DNA of 64,000 nucleotides from positions 34,237,873 to 34,301,872 of the forward strand of contig CM022944.1 of the NCBI GenBank assembly GCA_012931725.1, read 5' to 3'. How positions within the stretch are numbered: the first letter of the stretch is position 1; every line of letters starts with the position of its first letter. Below the pieces are notes generated by a model that saw nothing but the letters and a program-made list of their open reading frames with translations, was not told where the DNA came from and ran no database searches. This DNA comes from Litsea cubeba. Lineage: Eukaryota > Streptophyta > Magnoliopsida > Laurales > Lauraceae. A program made the translations under genes and the position numbers. This document shows, one piece after another, positions 45,098-56,300 of the stretch.

Positions 45098-48000
45098 ATG
45101 GCAGCTTCACTTACCATTACCTTCGATGAAAACAAGCACCAACTCATGCTTCAACAGAAGCAAACCACGCGCACCTACAAGCGCCCCATCAGCTGCCGAA
45201 GTGTCAACTCCCTCGGCAACTCTCTGAACTCCGGGTCGACCTCGACTCCCCGGACTATCGTCTTTGGGACGCTGGGACCATTCCCACTTCCTGAGGAACA
45301 AACTGCTCCCTCCAAGAAGCAGAAACTCGCCTCTCAACGTGTCACTACCGTGACACCAAAGGCGAGCACCAGAAGGCCTGAAGCCCGTGGCAGCCCCACG
45401 AAGCCTCAACCTGCAAACAACCAGGTCTACCCCAAGACTTGGTCCCCAAGACCTTCACCAAGACAGAGAAGGTCCCAGACATCCACTAAGCCAGCATTCC
45501 TGGCCCCACTCAAGGAGAACCAGTTCTATCCTCTTGCCTACATGAAAGAGGAGAGACCCATCTCCAACCTGACTTCCAAGTCAACCCAGCATGAGCCGGC
45601 TTGTTCCTACAAGCCCAAAATCAAGTCATGCATCACAAGGCCCCTACAAGCACCTGCTAAGGCCTACAAATCTGCAGTTCGACCCTTCATATCTACAGGG
45701 GCCGAACTTCAAAAATTCAAAGCTTCGCTGCAACTGGCAAAGGACAGGGTTCGCATCCTATCCTTGCCTAGCTACAAAGAAGACAGGCTCGGCTGCTGCG
45801 CCCGAGGGAGCACATCCTTCATCGTCAAAGCCCAGTCAGAGCTGACCGAAGCTCAAATTGCTCGTCGTATACGCCGCCGCGCGTCGTATAGACAAAAGAG
45901 ACTAGAGAAGCAAAGGACCCAGCCTCCCACACTTCAAGTCTCTCCCAAATGGGTCGAAAAAGAAAGACCCAACCAAGTTGCTGCCGTCCATATGGTTGGA
46001 AAAACCAGAAGGCGCCAAAAATCAGCAACAAAAATCCATGTCCGACGTCCAATGACCCGCAGCGTCTCAAGGACAAGAAGACATTCAGAAGAATCCCCTG
46101 CTCCTTCAAGCAAAGGACAGCAGAGTGATCCTTCCTCAAGCTCCTCTTCAAAAAGAATGAGCCCCAGCTCAGTCACCAGGACAGTTTCTTCGTTCGAATC
46201 ACGAAGGATGAATGTCTTGGCTACAAATTCTGAGCCACCACCCCGCAATCCACCTCCAGAAGATGCGATCACCCGCATCCAGCAGTTGGAACAGGGCCAG
46301 CAGAGGATTGAAACTCTGATGGAAAACCTTCTCCTCGCCTTCCAAAATCAGGCGAACAATGAACCTCCTCCGAATCATCAAGACGACGAGGTAAATAGAG
46401 AAGAAAATGAGTCACGCGCCCTTACCAAAAAGGACGTAGACGGTATCCTCGCCAAAGCAAAAGAAGAGGATATACTCAAAGAGCATGGGATCAAGCCACC
46501 ATATCCCTTATGGATGGACTCGGTCCCGTTTCCCACCAAATTCAAGCATCCTACTCTCCAAACATATACGGGGAAAGGATCAGCCAGACAGCACGTCATT
46601 CACTTCAAGATCCTGACGGGAGCTATCGCAGATCAAGATGCACTCAAGATCCGCCTCTTTGCAAGTACCCTAAAAGGTACGGCCTTCGATTGGTACTCCA
46701 CTCTGCCGGAGGACTCAATCCAAAACTGGGCCATGCTAGAGACACGCTTCCTGACTCACTTCAAAGGTGAGGATCACCCCGCTACTATGGCTCAGCTGTG
46801 CAGCCTAAAACAGGGGGAGAATGAATCAACATATGACTTCATTCACAAGTGGAAAGCAATGGCATACAAATGCTCTGATGTATTGCCACAGGCGTCGCTA
46901 GTCGACATCTGCCGAAACAACATGAGAGCCAGAATCCGCTCCATGATCATCGGCAACAAATCAAAAAACCTGGGAGAACTCCTAGAAGCTTCCATGGAAG
47001 CTGAAACGGTGATTAAAGACCTCAACAGTCAGAAATCATCAAGAAAAGAGCCAACCGCCATTGCAACCTCTAAACCAAAGAAGAAAGAGGTCCTCAATGT
47101 GCAGACCAAGTCAGCTCCTCAGCCATCAAAGAAAGCTGAAAACAAAGCTGTTGGTAAGAGACCTGAACTCTCTGATGCCTTCAAAGAACGAGTAGAGAAG
47201 AAATACCCGTTTGATGAAGATGTTGATGAAATCTTCGGGGCTCTTGTGGCAAACGGCAAGCTCACCTTGCCTGAACCAAAAAGACCGGGTGATGTTGGCA
47301 AAACCAACGATCCTCGGTACTGTCCATACCACCAGATGATCTCACATCCTCTCAATCAATGCTTCGTTGTGAGAGAGAAAATAAATGAGATGTGGAAAAA
47401 TAGAGTCATCACCTTTGACAAAAACTATGGGTCTGCCTCCGTCAACATGGTGACATGTGGACAAACATCAAGATCACCGAAGAAGAAGATCACTACTTCC
47501 TTCAAGGTGATAAACTCAATCGAAGCGTCCGAGGAACTGGTTCCTTACCCGACACCAGACGGACAACCGATATGGGTACATCCCGATCTCCTGGAAGATG
47601 AAAATTGGGAGGTCGTGAAAATAAAGCCTACAGCTCAACAGCGAAGGCAGGCTAGGAAACATCTCCTCAAGCTCAAACGGCAAGAGAAGACCCAGCCAAA
47701 ACTAGAGGTCAAAGAAAAGGCAGAGGCTTCCTCTACCGCTTCACTGGAGGTAACAAAAACATCCCTTCCAGAGACTTCAAAGGGGGTAAGGAAATTCACT
47801 CTCAGTGATTTCATGCCACCTCAATTCAAAGAAGCCATGCAGGAGACATCATACTCTTGCAATTCGGTAGTTGGATTCTCCATTGATGGATACGAGTCCA
47901 GCGACACCGATGATGGATTCGAATCCAACTACACAGATGAGTGGGAGGAATCCCTTGAAACAGGAGAATATCTCTCCGATGAAGAATGGGTTCCTGAGTC

Positions 48001-49906
48001 TCATCTTATGCCAGTAATCTGGTATAACCCCCTACAGCCACAAGGATCCTGGTCTGATGATGAAGAAGACCAAGAAGTTGTACAAGAAAATGCTGCTGAC
48101 CCAGCACCTCTCATTACTCCAGTGGAAATCAACAATGTTGAGCCACAAAGAGATGATGAAGAAGAAGATCCGGCTCCCATGCCTGATCTTGAAGAATATG
48201 CAAGGATCTTGCAGCGACTCGCTCTAGAACAAGAGCAAGAACGCGTCAACGAGCCTCCTCGCAATCCAGAGCCTGAAGTCCCTGAAGACCACCAGGTACA
48301 TCCTCCCTTAACTCCTGAAAATGGAGAAAATTGCTGGATAGACGATCTTCTCACATCCGAGGATGAGTCTGACTCCGATCAGGCAACGTCTCCCGTCAGA
48401 GCTTCCTGTAATGTGATAATTCGGGATTATAGCTCTTCCGAAGCATCGTCTGATGAGAGCACTTACACTCCGGCGACGCCTAGCAATATATCTTCTGGAG
48501 CCACCTCGTCTCACGTGACTTTCACTGAGATGACACCCTCTCAGGTTTCTTCTCCTGAGACTGTGACTTCAAAGTTCACACCCTTCCTGACTGAAGAATT
48601 CCCAGCCATTGATGCTTGGGACGATGAATTAGTCAACGAAGAAGAAAGATTGCTGGATGCTGTTCAGGACTTGTTCCCGGAAAATGCTCCATGCAACACA
48701 ATCACTGAGGATGGTAACTCTGCTGCTGATGCATCCTCAGCAAATGAAAAACGACAGCCTCTTGATCCTGAAGACAATCTTCCAAACGAAGACCCTTCTC
48801 AAGAAGCTCTCGAAGTTGGTAGAGGCACCCGCTCTGGCCGGGACTACCACAAAAATTACAACCAATCTTCCTTTACATATGTAAATCCTTCGGGAAAAGA
48901 TGTTGTAAGCGCCCCTAGTGGCAACAATGATGAACATGCAGGCCCTAAGGAGGCTTTCAAGTATGACTTGATTGAACACTTCAAGCACATACCTGCACGT
49001 CTGCACATCCTAGATTTGTTGCGAATGTCTCCGCACACTCGTGATAATCTCATTTCGGAATTACAAAAGCTGAATGAGGATGTCGACAAACATGCCCCGC
49101 AAGTCCTCCAAATTGAAATGGATTACCGGGTCAAAAACTCAGAAGCCTCCTCAAAGGGAGAAAAGAAGAAAACTGAGGGATCATGCATTGAATGCCTCTC
49201 GGTTAAAAAAGCAGCCAGTGCAACCATCGCCTTCACAAAGGATGACCTCCTACTTGGCGGAACCAGGCATAACCGACCCCTGTACTTCACAGGGTATATC
49301 AAGGAAATGCCTATGCATAGAGTTCAGATCGACCCAGGTTCTGCACTCAACCTCATCTCCACATCGGCTCTTGAAGAGTTGGGCATCCCACCCAGCAAAC
49401 TGAGCCACACATCTGTATCTATCTTTGGATACGATGGGAGTACTCAAAGGCCTATCGGCAAAATCAGGTTCAAATTGCAGATCAGTGATCTTATCTCTGA
49501 GGTCACAGTGTATGCAATAAAGACCCCTTCATGCTACAACATCCTTCTCGGACGCCCTTGGATCCATGAGAATGGTGTTGTCCCTTCAACTCTACATCAA
49601 TGCATCAAGTTTGTTGGCGACGACGGCATGATACATCGAGTCTTTGCGGACAGAAAACCTTTCAAAGGTAAAGAAATCCACTTCGCAGACTCACAGATGT
49701 ATGAAGGTGAAAAAGAAGAAGAGGAGAAGCATACAACATCCTTTGCCGAAAATCTCCAGAAAGATAAAGGCAAAGCTCCTCAACAATCACCGGAAGAAAA
49801 CAAACCATCCGGTAAATCTGAAGAGAGCATGCAAACTCCCTTCATCATCTCCCTCAAATCTTCAAAGCCTTTGGTCATCACAACTAAAGTGAAGAAGGCA
49901 AAATAA
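45098..49906 (+). CDS. Gag-protease of the Tat-lineage element
   Basis: A continuous frame of about 1600 codons. I prefer the ATG at 45098 (MAASLTITF) over the one at 45062 because a splice acceptor lies between them. The order is: a Ser/Pro/Lys-rich N-terminal extension of about 470 residues without a recognised domain; a short coiled coil (ITRIQQLEQGQQRIETLMEN); the retrotransposon gag domain (about residues 480-640, with GTAFDWYSTLPEDSIQNW); a CHHC finger CPYHQMISHPLNQC as in Tat elements; a very acidic linker; and a pepsin-like protease with IDPGSALNLISTSALEELG near 1400. Gag builds the particle and the protease processes it. The frame stops at TAA 49904-49906, and pol continues in the same frame after it. 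The frame is unusually long and clean next to the decayed pol. Confidence 0.85.
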   Translation: MAASLTITFDENKHQLMLQQKQTTRTYKRPISCRSVNSLGNSLNSGSTSTPRTIVFGTLGPFPLPEEQTAPSKKQKLASQRVTTVTPKASTRRPEARGSPTKPQPANNQVYPKTWSPRPSPRQRRSQTSTKPAFLAPLKENQFYPLAYMKEERPISNLTSKSTQHEPACSYKPKIKSCITRPLQAPAKAYKSAVRPFISTGAELQKFKASLQLAKDRVRILSLPSYKEDRLGCCARGSTSFIVKAQSELTEAQIARRIRRRASYRQKRLEKQRTQPPTLQVSPKWVEKERPNQVAAVHMVGKTRRRQKSATKIHVRRPMTRSVSRTRRHSEESPAPSSKGQQSDPSSSSSSKRMSPSSVTRTVSSFESRRMNVLATNSEPPPRNPPPEDAITRIQQLEQGQQRIETLMENLLLAFQNQANNEPPPNHQDDEVNREENESRALTKKDVDGILAKAKEEDILKEHGIKPPYPLWMDSVPFPTKFKHPTLQTYTGKGSARQHVIHFKILTGAIADQDALKIRLFASTLKGTAFDWYSTLPEDSIQNWAMLETRFLTHFKGEDHPATMAQLCSLKQGENESTYDFIHKWKAMAYKCSDVLPQASLVDICRNNMRARIRSMIIGNKSKNLGELLEASMEAETVIKDLNSQKSSRKEPTAIATSKPKKKEVLNVQTKSAPQPSKKAENKAVGKRPELSDAFKERVEKKYPFDEDVDEIFGALVANGKLTLPEPKRPGDVGKTNDPRYCPYHQMISHPLNQCFVVREKINEMWKNRVITFDKNYGSASVNMVTCGQTSRSPKKKITTSFKVINSIEASEELVPYPTPDGQPIWVHPDLLEDENWEVVKIKPTAQQRRQARKHLLKLKRQEKTQPKLEVKEKAEASSTASLEVTKTSLPETSKGVRKFTLSDFMPPQFKEAMQETSYSCNSVVGFSIDGYESSDTDDGFESNYTDEWEESLETGEYLSDEEWVPESHLMPVIWYNPLQPQGSWSDDEEDQEVVQENAADPAPLITPVEINNVEPQRDDEEEDPAPMPDLEEYARILQRLALEQEQERVNEPPRNPEPEVPEDHQVHPPLTPENGENCWIDDLLTSEDESDSDQATSPVRASCNVIIRDYSSSEASSDESTYTPATPSNISSGATSSHVTFTEMTPSQVSSPETVTSKFTPFLTEEFPAIDAWDDELVNEEERLLDAVQDLFPENAPCNTITEDGNSAADASSANEKRQPLDPEDNLPNEDPSQEALEVGRGTRSGRDYHKNYNQSSFTYVNPSGKDVVSAPSGNNDEHAGPKEAFKYDLIEHFKHIPARLHILDLLRMSPHTRDNLISELQKLNEDVDKHAPQVLQIEMDYRVKNSEASSKGEKKKTEGSCIECLSVKKAASATIAFTKDDLLLGGTRHNRPLYFTGYIKEMPMHRVQIDPGSALNLISTSALEELGIPPSKLSHTSVSIFGYDGSTQRPIGKIRFKLQISDLISEVTVYAIKTPSCYNILLGRPWIHENGVVPSTLHQCIKFVGDDGMIHRVFADRKPFKGKEIHFADSQMYEGEKEEEEKHTTSFAENLQKDKGKAPQQSPEENKPSGKSEESMQTPFIISLKSSKPLVITTKVKKAK

Positions 49907-49945
49907 AAGCCTGGGGGCAAATTTGTTGTCTCTTTCGTGTCTATC

Positions 49946-52288
49946 ATGCAAGACACGGACTCGGATTCAGAGCCAGAAGACAACACATCGTCAAGCCAAG
50001 CTGACATTCAGCAAGTTCAGCCTGCTCTTACTCCAATGGAGACAACTTCTGACATAGGAGATCCTACGTCAGCTTCCTTCGTTGTTCCAGCAACTTCAGT
50101 AAAGGAAAAACCAATCTTCTTCCATAGATCGGATGCTTCTTCATCAAACTCCATGCTTGAACCTTTCCAAAATAAAGGTACGCCTCAACTATCCTTATAC
50201 AGTTCTGTGGCACAAGCTATTATGAAGAAAATGGGCTATGACGCTCAAAACCCAGTCGGTTTGGGAGAAGGACGCGGTATTCTCACGCCATTGGGGCCCG
50301 TCTTGACCAAAAGCCAGCTGGAAGATTGGAGACTCTACGGCTATGTAGAAAAGTCTTCACACGGGTTAGGATATGATCCTGACACTCCCTTGAGACAGTT
50401 GACACAAAGGCTTAAAAGTCAATATACTGACCAAGCCTCAACATCTCAAATCCATGAAGACATCGATCTCCCTGGATATCTCTTTGATGAGTCACCTGAC
50501 AAAGATCCAGGAAGCTCATCCAATTGGCACGATTTCTCCGAAAATGAAGAGGAGTTGTCCGATGGCACAGACGTGTGGACTTCTGACCCAGAAGAACCCT
50601 CATCTCCAAAAGAAGTAGCCTACTTCGACTCGGTTTCAACAGGCGATTGGGATCATCTCATAGCAAGCCTTGGGAAAATTACCGATCAAGAAGACCCGTG
50701 GAAAGGAACAAAACCTTGGTCTGGAAATGCCCTTGAAACCCCAGAAGGTTTCGTTGAGCTGGAAGCCTCCGAAAATATTGTGGAGGAACCACCTTCGAAC
50801 CTTCCAACAGAAGATCCTGTTCAAAAGATAGACTTGGGAACACCAGATAACCCACGTCCTGTATTCATAAGCAAGAATATAAAGGATGATGAGTTACCCG
50901 AGTATATCGCTTTTCTTCGTGAGTTCGTTGATTGCTTTGCATGGTCTTACGCTGAAATGCCAGGCTTAGACCCCAAAATAGCAGTTCACAAACTCAATCT
51001 TCAAGAAGACATCAAGCCTGTCAAGCAAGGCCAAAGAAGATTCCGTCCAGATGTGATGGATAAAATTGAACAAGAAGTTCAAAAACTCAAAAGCGTCGGC
51101 TTCATCCGTGAGGAACAACATCCTGAATGGTTGGCCAACATTGTCCCCGTGACAAAGAAAAATGGGCAGATCAGGGTCTGTATTGATTATAGAGACCTGA
51201 ATGGCGCATGCCCAAAAGATGAATTTCCGCTCCCCATACCAGAGGTAATGATTGATAATACCTGTGGATTCGAGCGAATGACATTCATGGATGGTTTCTC
51301 TGGCTACAATCAGATAAAGATGCATCCTGAGGATGAAAAACATACATCCTTCCGAACCCCATTTGGCGTGTATTGCTACACTGTCATGCCATTTGGTCTG
51401 AAGAATGCTGGTGCCACATATCAGAGGGCTATGATGAAAATATTCCAAGATATGCAGCACAAGATGGTTGAATGTTACGTTGATGACCTCGCCGTCAAAA
51501 GCAAAAGAAAAGAAGATCATCTCGAAAACCTTCGAGAAGTCTTCCTCCGGCTTCGCAAACACAAACTGCGAATGAATCCATTGAAATGCTTCTTCGGCGT
51601 CTCGTCGGGTAAGTTCCTCGGATTCTTAGTTCGGAAAGCTGGAATAGAGCTTGACCCCATAAAAGTCAAAGCCATTCTAGAAATGCCCTCTCCAAGAACC
51701 TTGAGAGAACTCAAAGGGCTTCAAGGGAGATTAGCCTACATCAGACGGTTCATCTCCAATCTTTCGGGGAAATGCCGTCCATTCTCCCGGTTGATGAAAA
51801 AAGGTGTAAACTTTGTCTGGGATGCTGACTGTGAAGCTGCTTTCCAAGACATCAAGTCATACCTGACAAAACCTCCAGTGTTAGCTGCTCCTACCACTGG
51901 AAAACCATTCATCTTGTACACAAGAGCCCTTGATCACTCTTTGGGAGCTCTGCTTGTGCAAGAAAATGATCAAAGAAAAGAAGCTGCTCTATATTACCTC
52001 AGCCGCATGCTAGTAGGTGCAGAGCATCGCTACTCTCCAGTCGAAAAAGAATGTCTTGCAGTGATGTTCGCCGTACAAAAGCTGCGTCACTACTTGCTTT
52101 CCAACACAGTCTACCTGGTCTCGAGGGTCAACCTCTTGAAGGTCCTTGTCACAAAGGCAGGTTCTCTCAATGCTCGACTGGCAAAATGGTCCATCCTTCT
52201 GTCACAATTTGATATTAGGTATGTACCACAAAAAGCAATCAAAGGGCAAGCTCTAGCGGACTTCCTCGCAGAGCATCCATTGCCATAA
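49946..52288 (+). CDS. Reverse transcriptase and first RNase H of the Tat-lineage element
   Basis: The first ATG is at 49946; the frame is the same as Gag-PR and is separated from it by a single TAA, so readthrough, splicing or a nonsense change must be considered. A G-patch-like stretch (IMKKMGYDAQNPVGLGEGRG) sits near residues 85-120. RT follows, with CIDYRDLNGACPKDEFPLP near 415 and YVDDLAVKS near 510. An RNase H domain ends in GQALADFLAEHP. The block that carries the first catalytic Asp in typical gypsy RNase H reads LYTRALDHSLGALLVQE, consistent with the known degeneration of this domain in Tat elements. The frame ends at 52288, where a one-base shift leads into the next segment. It would copy the element's RNA to DNA if the polyprotein were whole. 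Confidence 0.82.
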   Translation: MQDTDSDSEPEDNTSSSQADIQQVQPALTPMETTSDIGDPTSASFVVPATSVKEKPIFFHRSDASSSNSMLEPFQNKGTPQLSLYSSVAQAIMKKMGYDAQNPVGLGEGRGILTPLGPVLTKSQLEDWRLYGYVEKSSHGLGYDPDTPLRQLTQRLKSQYTDQASTSQIHEDIDLPGYLFDESPDKDPGSSSNWHDFSENEEELSDGTDVWTSDPEEPSSPKEVAYFDSVSTGDWDHLIASLGKITDQEDPWKGTKPWSGNALETPEGFVELEASENIVEEPPSNLPTEDPVQKIDLGTPDNPRPVFISKNIKDDELPEYIAFLREFVDCFAWSYAEMPGLDPKIAVHKLNLQEDIKPVKQGQRRFRPDVMDKIEQEVQKLKSVGFIREEQHPEWLANIVPVTKKNGQIRVCIDYRDLNGACPKDEFPLPIPEVMIDNTCGFERMTFMDGFSGYNQIKMHPEDEKHTSFRTPFGVYCYTVMPFGLKNAGATYQRAMMKIFQDMQHKMVECYVDDLAVKSKRKEDHLENLREVFLRLRKHKLRMNPLKCFFGVSSGKFLGFLVRKAGIELDPIKVKAILEMPSPRTLRELKGLQGRLAYIRRFISNLSGKCRPFSRLMKKGVNFVWDADCEAAFQDIKSYLTKPPVLAAPTTGKPFILYTRALDHSLGALLVQENDQRKEAALYYLSRMLVGAEHRYSPVEKECLAVMFAVQKLRHYLLSNTVYLVSRVNLLKVLVTKAGSLNARLAKWSILLSQFDIRYVPQKAIKGQALADFLAEHPLP

Positions 52289-53321
52289 AGATTCTCCACT
52301 CAGAGATGTTCTCCCAGACGAACCAGTCTACAATGTGGAGACTTTCTCACAAAGTGCCTCCTGGGACATGTACTTTGACGGTTGCAACCAGGACAAATGA
52401 AAAAAGACAGCTGATCTCGGGAGTTGGCATCCTCTTTGTTAGCCCCGACAAATACATGATTCCACACGCTTTCTCTACTGGAACCATGCACAAACAATGC
52501 AGCTGAATATCAAGCTCTGATCTTAGGATTGGAACTCGCCATCGAATCCGGTATCACTATGCTGGAAGTCTTTGGAGACTCTCAACTGATCGTCAACCAG
52601 ATGAATCAGAAATTTGAAGTCAGGAAGCCAGATTTGTTGCCCTACTACAACAAGGCACAGTCACTTCTGCAAAAGTTTGACATCTGTCACATCACCCACA
52701 TTCGTAGAGGTGAAAACATACGTGCGGATGCCCTAGCCGGACTTGCCGCATCCATGGCAATCCAGGAAGGGGAAAACATGCAAATCACAGTGTGCGAAAG
52801 AAGAATCCTTCCTCCTCTTAACACACACCAAGCAGTTGCTGAATGCCACCAAGTGGTCGGAATTCGGATTTCAATCCTTCAAACTTCAATCGGCGACTGG
52901 AGGGATCCGTTCATTGATTACATTATGTTCGGAATCCTACCTGAAGATCCAAAAGAACGGGTAAGCATCCAAAGGCGAACCCCAAGCTTCCATTTGGATA
53001 TTCCTTCAAAAATCCTTTACAGGAAATCCTTCAACGGAGTACTTCTACGCTGCTTGTCACAACAAGAGGCTGAAGAAAACACTCAAAGAAGTTCACGCTG
53101 GTCTTTGTGGAGCTCATCAGGCTGGACCTAAGCTCTATGATCAGATAAAAAGGTTAGGATATTACTGGCCTACCATGGTAGCTGACGCAATGCAATTTGC
53201 TAAGCGCTGCAAATAATGCCAAGTTCATGGAGATTACATTCACATGCCTCCAGAATGGCTGCATCCTACAGCGATCTCATGGCCTTTTGAAGCCTGGGGT
53301 ATGGACATTATAGGTCCTATT
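52289..53321 (+). pseudogene. Second (aRNH-type) RNase H and integrase N-terminus of the Tat element, decayed
   Basis: Pieces in different frames show an RNase H start (SASWDMYFDGC, about 52360), then AAEYQALILGLELA and FGDSQLIVNQMN with NIRADALAGLAAS, a complete set of RNase H I motifs of the kind that Tat elements carry in addition to the retroviral one. The integrase finger follows: HAGLCGAHQAG and RCK-stop-CQ, the stop being TAA at 53213-53215 between the two Cys. Lesions are frameshifts near 52288, 52495 and 53080, a TGA near 52398 and this TAA. Reading then reaches GMDIIGP and is cut by the LARD insertion at 53322. Confidence 0.82.
53317..53321. repeat. Target site duplication CTATT (left)
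   Basis: Identical to 63167-63171 and immediately before the LARD LTR start TGTCACGCC. Confidence 0.93.
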
Positions 53322-56300
53322 TGTCACGCCCCGAAACCGGGACCTGCAGCGAACCGATCTCGGGGTGCGAAATTTTGGAATAATTTGAAACTTTTTGTTA
53401 TAGTTCCCAAGATCCGCGTGAATGAGGATAATCACATCCCAACACAATCAGAGTATATTTTTCGCGGAAGCTAACCAAGGTGTTACGACTCGGAATCCGT
53501 GGCCATCGGGTTCCGTGTCGTACGCAACCAATGTCATAAAGCCATCTCGTAATAAGACTGGCATAAATCATAAATCACAACACACTGAGCTGGTAGTAAC
53601 AAATCTATTATTTCCCATATTCAAATTTCAATTAACAAGTGTCTTAATTACAACCCAAATAAAAAGGCTAATAAAGCCATACAACCATATAACCAACTAA
53701 ACATAAATCCTACCCCAACATTTCAATACGAACTCTGGTGCCAAACTTGACATCTAGATGATATCAACGGGCAGCCTCTCACGTCAGACCGGCGGTCCCA
53801 CCGCCTCCTCTGGTCAAACACCTACAAACAGAAAAGAGAAGAAACTGGCACCAAACAAAAGGGTCAGACACGACGGTCTGGCAAGCAAATAAACAAATAA
53901 TATGAAGGAAAGAACATACATAAAACCAGGCGAAATCCTCGTAAAACCGAATAAGGAGTGTAACCAATAATAACAATAAATCACGATAAGACGATCGAAA
54001 GACCGAACATGAATATCAAAGCAATAAACGAACAGTCTCTAAAGCATAAATGTCTCGAAAAGACAACCACCTAAACAAAGCATTTAATAATTGGAAATAC
54101 ATTTAAAAACTGAATAGTAGAAACAATACGATAAAGGTCGATATCGTAAACATTAAACAAATCAAAGCATAGAAAGCATAACCGACAATAATCATAAACT
54201 AAAGTAATATACGGATAAAACCTAGGCGACCACAAATAGCTAAATCCTCCTATCACCGAAGTAATAAGAGCAAACAGAGCGTAGCCACTAAACGTGGTAC
54301 TAAACAGAGGATCAGAACCGTAGCCATACAAATGGGACCGGCAGATCATTACCGTTGCCATGGTCGGTACAGACGGAATCCAAGCTGCAGCTGGCGGACA
54401 GAGTAAAGATCCCAAGCCGGGTGATCAGCCCGACAAGGTGACCTAAGCCTAGTGGTGCCTTTAGTTTTCAAACTTAAACAGATACAAATCTAACATAATA
54501 CTAATCCCTTTGGCTCAGGGGCTCGCACCACATAGCTCTGGCCCCGTCTTGCCTCGGGGTTTTGTTTTTGAAGTCATAGCCTCTTTGGCTCATGGGCTCG
54601 CACCACATAGCTCTGGCCCAGTCTTGCCTCGAGGGTTTTATTTTCAAATGCGAGTCTTATCAAAACAATAATCTCATCGAAGAAATCCCGAATGTGTCGA
54701 ACATACTCCAAATCTCTTTTCAAATCGAATCGGAGAAAACATACGAATATCTATGGTAAACCGTTCAAATACGCATCGAGGTGATTTGTATAAAATCATA
54801 CGCGCAACCCTTTCGAACATGGGAAGACACCTGATTTTATGACAAATCATCGATGCTATTTAAGTTAGTCCACCAAAGAAAACAAATACAAATACTAATA
54901 CAAATACAAATACATTTTCTGACTTGAAATGGAATGGAATTATGTAGGATGACTTAATGATTTACCAAGGAACCATCTCAATGCACAACTGTCATTTAAA
55001 CATTGATTAGTAAAGAGCGCGTTTGATGCCAATGAAAATCCATAATATTTAAATGATAGAGTGCGCATTGAGACTCAGACGATTCCCGGATAATTTTACA
55101 TACTTTCATTCTCTCATTGGTCCCATTCCCATTTCACAAATTTCCAAGTGTCAAAGTAATGTCAAAACTCTTCAAAACAGGCCCATAGCTGGCCTTAATT
55201 CAAGTCCAAAATAGTCCGCAATAACAACCCAAATCCAACCTTAATCAAGCCCACCAAAACGAGTTTAAAAACAGTCCAAAACAAACTCTTAAATGGCCTA
55301 CAAAACAATTCTTAAAAACAGCCCAAACAAACTTCGCACAGGCCCGCAAAACAGATTTTTAAAACAACTCAAAGCTAAACCCTTGTTGGCCCACAAACAA
55401 ACTTAAAAACACAACCCCAAAACTATCCTGAACCAGGCCCACAAAGCAAGTTTAAAAACAGTCCACAACTAGTCCTTAAAAGGTCCAAAGAACAAGTTTT
55501 AAAATCAATCCAAACTAACCATAAACAGGCCCACCAACAAATTCTAAAACAGCCCACAAAACAGTCATTAAAAACAGTCAAATGTCAGGCCCAAAGATGA
55601 CCCAACATCAGATCTGAAATGGCCCAATAAACAGTTTTAAAATAGCCCAAACTAACTTGAAACAGGCCCAAAGACAAGCCCAAAGAAGTCCCAAAGAACA
55701 GGCCCAAAACTGATCCATAAACGGACCCAAACCCAGCCCAGACTGAGCTGGGCTCGCTCGAGCGGACCCAGGCCCGCTCGAGCGGACCCAGACAGAAGCT
55801 GGGTCGCTCGAGCGACCCAGTGGGTCGCTCGAGCGGACCCAGACAGTGCCTGGTCCGCTCGAGCGACCCAGTGGGTCGCTCGAGCGGACTGGGCCTGCCC
55901 AGTCCGGCCCGAGTGCAGACAACTTCATTCCTTTGCATTTTTTTCTGATTTTTCTTGATTCTTTTGCTTCCATTTCTTTCATACAAATTTCCATAAATTG
56001 TTGGGCCCTTCCTTGACCTTCCAAACTCATCAAACACCATCCATAAACCTATCAAATTGATCAAACACAAGCCTTTTTCAAAGATCAAAGTTTTTCCCCC
56101 TTTCTATAAACACACCATTTAACATAAGAGAGACTAATTTTTCAAAGTGAGCAAAGTGAAGAGAAATCTACTATACAATGTAAAGCAATTGCATAAATGG
56201 AATACACATAGTGCTTCATCATTCATTCAAAGCCAATCCATAAACCATGAAAAATTGAGCAAAATAAGGAAAAGACATGAAGCTTAAACAAGAACACAAG

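Noticed and set aside
45107..49403. Many antisense and out-of-frame open frames inside the Gag-PR region
   Set aside because: By-products of a long codon-biased frame; none shows a domain.
55585..56088. 167- and 141-codon frames with repeated LERP/RSSDP-type motifs in the LARD LTR
   Set aside because: The repeats are translations of the CGCTCGAGCG palindrome cluster; the same frames recur in the other LTR and carry no gene.
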